This document shows, in pieces, positions 8,031 to 17,500 of a stretch of 33,468 bases of DNA. Each line of letters starts with the position of its first letter. The stretch's first letter is position 1. Origin of the DNA: Christensenellaceae bacterium (lineage in GTDB: Bacteria; Bacillota; Clostridia; Christensenellales; DTU072); the NCBI GenBank assembly GCA_031259085.1, contig JAIRMA010000059.1:1-33468 (forward strand). The letters run 5' to 3'. The notes below the pieces were generated by a model, which worked only from the letters and a program-made list of their open reading frames with translations, was not told the origin of the DNA and did no database searches. Both the position numbers and the translations under genes were made by a program.

Positions 8031-11000
8031 TTCCTTTATCCTTTACTAATTCCATACCTATTGATAAATTTCTATTAACAAGGTCCATAAAATAATTCTT
8101 TAAATCATTTAGATTCATATCATTAATTATTCTGAGCGCTTTAGTCTTAATGATATTATCCTTATTTTTAATGTAACTAGAACTGGCTAGCTCCGTTACT
8201 AATTCATTTGTTTTATTGTTTGGAAACCAATCATATACTGACGGAATTTCATTAATGAGCAGTTCACGCACTTTATCAATATTTAGAATGTCATTATAAT
8301 TACCAATTATGATATCAATAAATTTAGATTCAATCAATTCTTTAGAATCAATTTCAACAAGCCAATCCATGTTGTTTAAATATTCTAAAGCTTTTTGTGA
8401 TTCATCTTCGCTAGAGTCGTTTTTGTTAATAATATCAAATGTGAATTTAACATTATCAAGCTCATTTAATGGTGACATAATTAATATTGGTGTTAATTTT
8501 TCATTTGACCACTCACTTGGGGATTTTGTTTTTGTTAATTCAAACCATATATTTGATAATTCACTTTTTTTGAGTTTTGCATTGTATTTCTTAATTGAAT
8601 CGATAATAGCTGTTTTATAAGTCTCTAAATCATCATCGAAATGATCATAACCTATTTCGTTTTTATATATTTCAAGTTTAAAATTATCATCTAGTTTAGC
8701 TACTTCAGATACTTTCGAAAATATAGAAAATTGAGTATCTCTAAATTCGACTAGTTGTTTGCCACCTTTTTCTATGGCATCATAAAAGTCGCTTATATTA
8801 AGTTTTAAATCAATATCTTTTAGTTGTTTAATCTGATTAAATAATCTATGTTCATTTAAATTAATATTATTTAAGTACAATTCAAAAGGTACTTTAAATT
8901 CGCTTTTTATGAATTCTAACCAGTCTGATTTGATATTGTCTATACTTGTAAATCTATGATTAGGAAACAACTTCCTGCTTATTAAAATTACTTTGTATTC
9001 ATCAATAATGGGGTCAATCACATTTTTAATCTGATCATCACGGTTATGCATAAATGAATCTGCATTGTTTTCATTAAAACGATCTTTTATATTCTGTAGA
9101 TAAGTATCCTCAGAAATAGCTAACTCATTGCATAACTTAGGTAGTATACCATCCTTGTAGTTTTTTAGAAATTTTACCATACCAAGGCGGCAGTTTTCTG
9201 CACTGATTAAAGACTTGAATTTATTAACTACAGTAGGATTGTCTTTGTATATTGTTCCGATTTTTATATAAATTTCTGTAGCATTACATATTTCATTTTT
9301 ATTATTATAGTTTTGCGGATTAATAACACCAAAAAATAACGAAATTAACTCATTTATTACTTCATCTTTATCTATATAACTGATAACCCACAATGGAAAC
9401 ATAAAATTAGGTAGTTTTTTTAATATTGCATTTGCAACTTGACCCTCTATACATAATGATTCATCAATATCAAATATATAATTAGTGATTTTAGCAAAAT
9501 TTATCAATTCAATGCTTTTTGATTTGATATAGTATTTTATATCCAATTGTTTTATAATGTTTGCACATAAAACAACTAAAGAACTAGGATTTAAAACATA
9601 ATCTGCTTTTCCATCATTATAATAATAAGCATTATCTACTGCATATTCTTTAAGTAGGAATCCAAACAAAAATGATGAAAGTTTTGTTTTTGTAAACCCA
9701 TATGGTTTATTTATAAGCTCATTATATAGTTCTGACAAACTAGATCTTCCTGTGTCTTTGATATCATTAGTAATTTTATTATCAACAAATATTTTTATCT
9801 TAGAAAGTGGCACATCAGGTGATATGTTCCAATATTCTTTAGCGTTCCATGCAAAATCAATATCCTTAACAGTTTTATGATAATTTTGCGAGTAATCCTT
9901 TTTATGTTTTGATCCGAAATGAATCGCATTATCGATCGAATCACTTTTATACAAATCATCAGTGGCATCACACCAATTTTCAGGAGCATAAATATAAATA
10001 GTCTTATTTATATTTATTAATTTATCAACTAATGTCTTAATTGTGTTAATTTTTTCTACAAAGCCTTTATAATACATTAGACAAGGTGAACGATCAATTT
10101 GTTTATACCAAAGTTTTATTTCATTTAAATACTTCTTTTTCCATGTCTCCTTATCTTCATTATTTTTATTTTTTTCATCAGTTGCTCTCTTATCATAATA
10201 TTCAAAATGTGCTTTATAATTTATATAGTTATTATAAATTCCATCATTAAGTGGTTGTGTAAATAAATCTATGAATACAAAATTTGATGAATCTTCATTT
10301 TTGCTATTTTTATATTCTTGATTATTTTCAATAAATGTTTTTAAATTTCCATGTTCAATTGAATTTCTAGAAACACATAAAAACACAATAATTTTATTTA
10401 AATATTTACCTTGTGAGATATTGTTTTTTACATTTTTATATTCATAATCTTTATTTTCACTAGTTAATAATATGAATATGAATCGTAAATCGTTATGATA
10501 TATTATAGGTTTGCTTGTCGCATTGTTTTTTATTAAATCTTTAATGCCTGCATCTGTCGCAATTTCTCGTGTTGTTATAGTAGATTCTTTTGTTTTTTTA
10601 ATGTTTTGAATATCAATATTATTTGAATATTCGTTCATTGTTGAATACAAATTGTTTATGTTATGAAATATTTGATCTTTAACTAAACGATTACATATAT
10701 TTTTTATAGTAGGCATGCTTAACTTAGATCCCATAAAAGCATATTCTAGATTTTCTAAATTTGGAAGTAATAACTTATTATTATCAGAAAATCTTTTTGA
10801 TATAGCATTTAATAACAGAATTGTTTTAAAGACTCTAAATTGGTCACCAGTGAGGTTGCCACTATTATTTATTCTATTATAATAATCGAGTATAGCATGT
10901 ATTTCATCTCCACTATCATCATAACAAGTATATTCAAAAAACTCCCATAAAAAATCTACGGTTATTATGTTTTCTTTATCAGTCTCAATATAATGTGTAT

Positions 11001-12270
11001 TATCGATGAAATATTTAAAACCTTTTATTTCAGGATCATTTGTTTTTAAAAAATCAAATAGGCTTCGTTGATTTGAATGAATTTTTTCGGCTAAACATTT
11101 TAAAACATATGCTGCATATGGGTGTAGTGGAACTATCTTTTTTAATAATTCTATAGAATTTAATGGTAATTTTTCCTTCATCACATTTTGAATATTATTT
11201 AAATTGTTATTAATTAATTGTGCAACATTTTCCCATTCAACTTCTTTTGGGGGTTTTACAACAAGCGCACTCGCAATTAACTCATATGTAATATCATCTG
11301 ACAAATTAAATTCAACTTCGTGTATTCGATCCCTGTGTTTTTTAAGTATATCAAGATTATATTTATTATCATTTAGCATATTAATATGAGGAATTACAGG
11401 CATTAAATAGAAGTTCGGAATCTTGTTTTCAAGAAACAATGTAGTGAACCGACTTAAACCACCACAATTTTCTAAATATTCCGCAAATTCGTCCCAGATA
11501 AACAAATATTTATCTATTTTATTTTTTATCATTATGTTTTTAATCCAATCCTCAAAATTAGATTCATCAACTTTAAATATATGAAGTTCTCGTTCTTTCG
11601 CTAGCGAATTACAATTTTCTACTAGCTCAGTTAATGCAACAGTGTCATTTGTGGTTTCTAGTCTATTAATTAAATCATTAACTTTAATTTTATTAAGTCT
11701 GTTTTGGCGATCATTATCAATTAATCCCTGGAAAAAATTTGCATTAATCTTGTCTCTTAACCATCCCACAGCAGAACCAATCAGCGATTCATTGCTTAAT
11801 TGGTATCCACGTTCTTCTAAATCATAAGAAATTTGCAGACACATTCTTGTTATCAAATTATTCAAATTATCAATTTCACCATTTCTTGTTAAGTTGTACC
11901 CACTAAAAAAACTTACACAAATGTTATCATTATTATTTCTAATTGCCTTAAATCGACTTAAAAGATCATTTGATAATCTATTATATTTGTTAAAATATTC
12001 ATCTAATTCCTGAGAATCCACCTCAAGCATTTTTTTTAATGTAAGTACAGCATATGATTTTCCTGTGCCAAATGCACCCACAACCCATATCCTGAAATCA
12101 TTTCCATTAATCATATCTATAAATTTATTTAAAAACTCTTTAAATCGTTCGTGTGGATGAAAACTTTTCCACATTTCAGGATTATCTTTGAATGATTGGC
12201 TGGCCACAACTTTTGAAAAGCTTTCATCTATTTCAAAATAATTACTATAATAATTTGATTCAGTTGCCAT
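8023..12270 (-). CDS. brxC: BREX P-loop ATPase BrxC
   Basis: This is a very large (1415-aa) ATPase. The N-terminal Walker A is GAFGTGKS (about residues 65-72), and the Walker B is FIWDEFAEY (about 258-266), the DEF/DEA pattern typical of BrxC/PglY. The remaining ~1100 residues are helical and poorly conserved. BrxC is a core BREX component whose ATPase is thought to drive complex assembly or action on DNA. I chose the ATG at 12270 because GGAGA sits about 7 nt upstream; an in-frame ATG 15 nt earlier falls inside the brxP coding end and has no such site. There is one base between the brxP stop and this start. The N-terminus resembles that of the SspC-like ATPase at 26108-29884 in layout. Confidence 0.92.
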   Translation of the reverse strand: MATESNYYSNYFEIDESFSKVVASQSFKDNPEMWKSFHPHERFKEFLNKFIDMINGNDFRIWVVGAFGTGKSYAVLTLKKMLEVDSQELDEYFNKYNRLSNDLLSRFKAIRNNNDNICVSFFSGYNLTRNGEIDNLNNLITRMCLQISYDLEERGYQLSNESLIGSAVGWLRDKINANFFQGLIDNDRQNRLNKIKVNDLINRLETTNDTVALTELVENCNSLAKERELHIFKVDESNFEDWIKNIMIKNKIDKYLFIWDEFAEYLENCGGLSRFTTLFLENKIPNFYLMPVIPHINMLNDNKYNLDILKKHRDRIHEVEFNLSDDITYELIASALVVKPPKEVEWENVAQLINNNLNNIQNVMKEKLPLNSIELLKKIVPLHPYAAYVLKCLAEKIHSNQRSLFDFLKTNDPEIKGFKYFIDNTHYIETDKENIITVDFLWEFFEYTCYDDSGDEIHAILDYYNRINNSGNLTGDQFRVFKTILLLNAISKRFSDNNKLLLPNLENLEYAFMGSKLSMPTIKNICNRLVKDQIFHNINNLYSTMNEYSNNIDIQNIKKTKESTITTREIATDAGIKDLIKNNATSKPIIYHNDLRFIFILLTSENKDYEYKNVKNNISQGKYLNKIIVFLCVSRNSIEHGNLKTFIENNQEYKNSKNEDSSNFVFIDLFTQPLNDGIYNNYINYKAHFEYYDKRATDEKNKNNEDKETWKKKYLNEIKLWYKQIDRSPCLMYYKGFVEKINTIKTLVDKLININKTIYIYAPENWCDATDDLYKSDSIDNAIHFGSKHKKDYSQNYHKTVKDIDFAWNAKEYWNISPDVPLSKIKIFVDNKITNDIKDTGRSSLSELYNELINKPYGFTKTKLSSFLFGFLLKEYAVDNAYYYNDGKADYVLNPSSLVVLCANIIKQLDIKYYIKSKSIELINFAKITNYIFDIDESLCIEGQVANAILKKLPNFMFPLWVISYIDKDEVINELISLFFGVINPQNYNNKNEICNATEIYIKIGTIYKDNPTVVNKFKSLISAENCRLGMVKFLKNYKDGILPKLCNELAISEDTYLQNIKDRFNENNADSFMHNRDDQIKNVIDPIIDEYKVILISRKLFPNHRFTSIDNIKSDWLEFIKSEFKVPFELYLNNINLNEHRLFNQIKQLKDIDLKLNISDFYDAIEKGGKQLVEFRDTQFSIFSKVSEVAKLDDNFKLEIYKNEIGYDHFDDDLETYKTAIIDSIKKYNAKLKKSELSNIWFELTKTKSPSEWSNEKLTPILIMSPLNELDNVKFTFDIINKNDSSEDESQKALEYLNNMDWLVEIDSKELIESKFIDIIIGNYNDILNIDKVRELLINEIPSVYDWFPNNKTNELVTELASSSYIKNKDNIIKTKALRIINDMNLNDLKNYFMDLVNRNLSIGMELVKDKGNG

Positions 12271-12271
12271 A

Positions 12272-14593
12272 TTATGTCTCCTCATAAAAAAGACTTAAAA
12301 TTAAGTCTGGCGTAATATCTTTATTTAATGTAATACTGTTTAGCCCATGGGTCTCACTATATCTAATATAATTAGGATATAGTGCAGTCAAGGCACGCAA
12401 GGCAGTAATAATTTCTGTTTCAGTTAACCCAAATATTTCTGACGGGCTTAACCCATCATAACTAGAGGATGTTAAAATTTGTCTTAGTGAATAGTTGTAC
12501 GTATTGTTTGCACACGCAAATTTATAGATTGCATACAGCAGTACTAAATTGTCTGGAGTTAACCAGCGATTTCTAGTAATTGATTCAATGCGGTTTTCAT
12601 TTCTCTTAACACATCCTAAACCCACGTCAGTAAATAAATTTATTAAGCGCTCATATGAATAAACTAGCTTTGATGCTGATGTTTCACTTATTCCAAATCT
12701 ACAAATGAAATTTACAAATTGTTCTCTATTAAATGATTGGTTTATTGCAACATTCTTAATAAAACAGTTAACTTGTGGTGTGTATGAAAGATTAACTAGC
12801 AGTATGCCTAAACTTTGCTCAGATAAACAACCTAGTTTTTTGATTAAATTAAATAATGGTGTGCATTTATTGTTTTTTAATAATTCAGAATCTCGTAAAA
12901 ATGCTTTAAAATAAATAAGCATTTTTGTACCAAGGTTGTTATTTAATATAAAGTCATCACCTTTATCAAAGAAATCTCTAAACCACCACTCCTGTGGTCC
13001 ATGTGATGCGTATCTATCAATTGACGCTGTACTTCTCATTCCATTTGCTCCTCCAATTTGTGTTTTTGTAGCTGAGTAAAGTAGACAACCATTGCTAATT
13101 TTATGACAAGCAAGACATTGTTTACACCTAGTTATTTTAATATAATCATTATCAAAGTTTATACATCCTAAAGGACAGTTTGCTGTGCATTCATTGCACC
13201 CTATGCAACTAGCAGCTTTTTTAAATACTTGTTTAAAATACTTAAAGTATGTTTGATTGCTTTTAGTTTGTTTATTATCTAAACTGACCTTATATCCGTT
13301 TTCTGTGTCATTAACTGTGAATACAAGCTCTGATTTCTCAGAAAAAATAAAATATTCATTTGTTGACAACTTGTTTAGTTTGCCAATTGTTTTAATCCAT
13401 TCCTTCCAGTTAGATGATGGAAAATCTATTATAATTGTGAATGTATCGTCTATTAATTGTTCTATATAATTAACTTTGCAATTATTTAATAGTTTACCAC
13501 TTCTCCTCTGTTTCCAACCACCATTAGCAATATTACTATCTGCTTCTCTTTTTTCTAAATCATAAGCACTATTGATAATGTTAATAAACTTTGACACATC
13601 ATATGTATATGATTTATAGCGCATGTATTCAGATCTCTCAGTTGACATTGGGCATATAAGACAACCAGCTCTATTATTACCTTTTTTATAACATTTATTA
13701 ATTATTAAGTCATTAGCAAACATATATAAGTATAATTCAGCTGAATTCCAATCAAGTATTGGATAACAACTATGTTGTTTGTTATGTTTCAATCCATAAC
13801 TAATACTTTCATACTGACTTCTCTTTATGCTCTCACAACCTCTTATTCCGACAAAAGCCATATCACGTAAATTTTTATTATTATAATAATTTTTCAATGC
13901 AATAAGTTGTGGTGCAGTCTTATGAACACTACAACACCATCTTTGAGCAGTAGATGGAGGCCCAAATTTCTCCCATGATTCGTATATTCCCATTCTTGAT
14001 TTTGCACGGAGAAATACGATACCATTTGATTTACAATTAGATTCGATTGCATTAACAACATCATAAGTGTCAGGAAATTCCATTTGTGTGTCACCAAACA
14101 CCACTATATATGCATCTTTAGGAAGTGCTTTTGATACTAGATCAAATAATACAACACTGTCTTTACCGCCCGAAAAAGCTACATGAAATGAATCTACTTT
14201 CTTCTTGTAATCAAGATAAATATTATATATCCATATAATAGCAGAAAATTTTAATATATCTATGATTTCTTTGTTTTTTGAAATCATTAATTGGATATCA
14301 ATAGGAACTAATTTATTATCTGAATTTTCTGAATAATTATATAGAGTAAGTATGGGTTTTTGGTAGATATTCCCACCACTTGTTTGTGCAATTTTTATTC
14401 CTCTATAATAGTATGAATTGTATTCTGCCCATAAATATGGATTTTTATCGTCCTTTTCATAATCAAAAAACTCATTAAACCCTAAAATATCTAGCTCATC
14501 AGAATATACTGGTCGAGGTTCTTTGCTTGTTAATTGTGGCTTAGTGTTTAAAATAATACCGCCACTTTCAATATCCCAATCATAACAATACAT
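12272..14593 (-). CDS. brxP: BREX type 4 PAPS-reductase-domain protein BrxP
   Basis: This 773-aa protein has a PP-loop ATP pyrophosphatase core of the PAPS reductase/DndC kind: SGGKDS (141-146), GDTQMEFPDT (167-176), RWCC (218-221) and CLICP (311-315). A ferredoxin-like segment follows with two Cys clusters (C463, C466, C469, C473 and C490, C493, C496, C503), suited to iron-sulfur clusters. The ~230-residue C-terminal part is helical, possibly winged-helix, and I do not recognise it. In DndC/SspD relatives this core activates DNA for sulfur incorporation, and BrxP is the marker of type 4 BREX. The start ATG shares one base with the stop of the upstream HARE gene (TAATG), so the two are translationally coupled. 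The sulfur-related role is inferred from the family. Confidence 0.9.
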   Translation of the reverse strand: MYCYDWDIESGGIILNTKPQLTSKEPRPVYSDELDILGFNEFFDYEKDDKNPYLWAEYNSYYYRGIKIAQTSGGNIYQKPILTLYNYSENSDNKLVPIDIQLMISKNKEIIDILKFSAIIWIYNIYLDYKKKVDSFHVAFSGGKDSVVLFDLVSKALPKDAYIVVFGDTQMEFPDTYDVVNAIESNCKSNGIVFLRAKSRMGIYESWEKFGPPSTAQRWCCSVHKTAPQLIALKNYYNNKNLRDMAFVGIRGCESIKRSQYESISYGLKHNKQHSCYPILDWNSAELYLYMFANDLIINKCYKKGNNRAGCLICPMSTERSEYMRYKSYTYDVSKFINIINSAYDLEKREADSNIANGGWKQRRSGKLLNNCKVNYIEQLIDDTFTIIIDFPSSNWKEWIKTIGKLNKLSTNEYFIFSEKSELVFTVNDTENGYKVSLDNKQTKSNQTYFKYFKQVFKKAASCIGCNECTANCPLGCINFDNDYIKITRCKQCLACHKISNGCLLYSATKTQIGGANGMRSTASIDRYASHGPQEWWFRDFFDKGDDFILNNNLGTKMLIYFKAFLRDSELLKNNKCTPLFNLIKKLGCLSEQSLGILLVNLSYTPQVNCFIKNVAINQSFNREQFVNFICRFGISETSASKLVYSYERLINLFTDVGLGCVKRNENRIESITRNRWLTPDNLVLLYAIYKFACANNTYNYSLRQILTSSSYDGLSPSEIFGLTETEIITALRALTALYPNYIRYSETHGLNSITLNKDITPDLILSLFYEET

Positions 14594-17500
14594 TAACGCC
14601 CACCCCCATTATCGTCATAAGATAAAGCTTCATTTGATTGATTTTTGATTATATAACTTAAAATATTTCTTGAGGTTTTCTTATTATAAAATTTAGTGCT
14701 AATAGATTCAATTCCGGGTGTATTTGTCATTATAATATTATGAATATATTCTTGATTAGGTTCATCAATTGTTTCATGATTTAAACCATTCTTTTTTAAA
14801 AAATCATTTCTCTTTTCGATAATTGATTTTATAGTATCTTCAGTTAGTAATATATTATCAATTGATGTATATTTCTTATCTTTTCCTTGGATTATTTTTT
14901 TATATTCAGTTGGTTTATTGTTTGGATTAATATCATTTATATTTAACGTTTTTTTAATAATATCATCATCATAAAATGGCATTTCATTAATTATATCCTG
15001 AATAGTAAATGATGAATCTGATGAATTTAGTAGAAAGTTTATGCTTTTTGAAATTTCATCATATTCCTTTTCTAAATGTATTGAAGCGTCATTATAATAA
15101 ATATACTTTTCTTCTCTTATATATTTTTCATTCTGATATAATAAAATATTTACAAGAACATTGGAATCAATTTTGTCATTTAATTCATCAGTAATATTAT
15201 TAAATATGTAATCATACAATTTATCAATATATATTCGTTTATGACCTTTATCTGTTTCCTGTTTTATAATTTCTTCAATTTTATTTATAGTAGTATTGGA
15301 AATCAGGTTATCAATATATATGAATTTATCAGTATCATATTCGAATAAATTGGCTTTTAGGATTTTTAAAATAGAATCATGATCTAAACCTAATTCACTT
15401 GAAAAGTGATTCTTATATGAATTTTTAAGTTGTAATTCTCCATATTCATCAAATTCTAGTCCGTCTTTAAAATGATTCGCAATTAAGTCGATTATCTTAT
15501 CTCTATAAATATCCTTAATATTTGGCAAATTATCTTTGTTTTCATTTATAATTTTTGATGAGTCGTAGTTATCAACTAATTTAAATTTTCTATTATTATT
15601 GTTGTCTCTAAGTATCTCAAAAATTATTTTCTTGCATCCCCTTGAGTCTTCTGCAGAATTCTCAACTAATATGCCATTTACTACACCTTCTGGATTTTTT
15701 GCTTTAAAAGTAAAAAGCTTAAGTCTTATAATCTCATTATATATTTCTTTAAATGTTAACGGGCTTTTGTTTTTTAATACCAATATGCAAGCTTCTTTTA
15801 ATGTATATCCACTTTCGCTTTTATTACGTCTCTCTTGGAATTGTTTTTTAGTATTACTAGTGTCAGTTTTATTTGAGTTAATAATATATTGTAGAATTTT
15901 GATTGAATTATTTGTATCGTAATAATCAGTAATTATATTTTTGACTTTTGAAATATTTTTCTCTAATTGCGTTAAAGCTTTAAACTTTTGATTGTCAAAT
16001 AAGTCTAATTTATTTGAATGTGCAAAATCTAAAATTTCATCTCTAACCGTTGATGACAGATTAATTTTACTGATTAATATGTACTCTTCATATCTTGTTT
16101 TCACAATAGAACTACAACAATTTAATATAGTTAATATTGTACCATTATCATAAAATGGCAAATCACCTTTGATTTTATCAATTGTAAGAGCAGAATTTGA
16201 TGAATTTAATGTCTTAAATATACTTCTAGTAAATTCGGTTTCAAGTGGATCTAATGCGATCTCATTATAGTAAATATACTGTGAATCTACAGAATAATTT
16301 TTTGATCCATGTTTTTTCAATAAAGAAATAAGCATTTGAGCATCAATTTCTATGTTTAAAATTGTTAATAAATAATTACACAAAGTATCTATATGTATTC
16401 TGGTATGCCCTTTATTTACTTCAGCATCTATCATGTTCTCAATATCAGATATGGTTGCATTAGAAATTAAGTTTTCTAAAGGCTTAAATGTATTAGTTTC
16501 GTATTCATATAAATGCTCTTTAATAATTTGGAAAATTAAATCGTTGGTTAAAGATAGTTCGCTTAAGAATCTGTTTTCATAGGCAGACTTTAATTTTTTT
16601 ATTCCGTAATTATCTAATTTTATACCATCTTTGAAAACAGTGTTGAATAATTTTAATAAATTGCTCTCGTATGTAGGATAGTTTTTTTGCATGTCATCTT
16701 TAATACGTTCATTTATTTTGCCCGATTTGTAATTTTCGTTTATTTTATACTTTATAACCTTCCCATCCCTTAATTTTTCAAACATAATTTCATTATTTTC
16801 TCTTCCTTTAAATGTGCACCCCCTCGAAAATGAATTTATTGCCTCATAAAGAACATTTTTTGGATCTCTTGCTCCAAAATCATAAAGACCATATCTCATT
16901 ATTTTCTCATAAATTTCGTCCATAGACAAAGGACTACTTTCTTTTAAAATCTGTATGGCAGTATCCCTTATAAGGAATTCATCCTTATGTAGGTTTTGAA
17001 CATTTTTATCATCAGAATCTGTATCACTAGCTTTACCTTCATCTGATATCTCAGATGAATTATTAATTGTTTTAATGTCAGAATTTTCTTTGTTTAGATA
17101 TGTTGATTCTTTATTATCGAATTTATATTTATTTTGTATAGGCTTAAATGTATTAGTCTCAAATTCATATAAATGCTCTTTAATAATTTGGTAAATCAAA
17201 TCGTTGGTTAAAGATAGTTCGCTTAAATAGCAGTTTTCATAGACAGACTTTAAATTTTTGATTTCATCTCTATCTAATTTTATGCCATCTTCGAATACAG
17301 TGTTGAATAGTTTTAATAAATTGCTCTCGTATGTAGGATAGTTTTTTAGCATGTCATCTTTAATACGTTCATTTAATTTGCCCGATTTGTAATTTTCGTT
17401 TATTTTATACTTTATAACCTTCCCATCCCTTAATTTTTCAAACATAATTTCATTATTTTCTCTTCCTTTAAAAGTGCACCCCCTCGAAAAAGAATTTATT

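Noticed and set aside
12271-12285. Earlier ATG for brxC
   Set aside because: It lies within the last codons of brxP and the GGAGA ribosome site falls after it, in the right place for the ATG at 12270.
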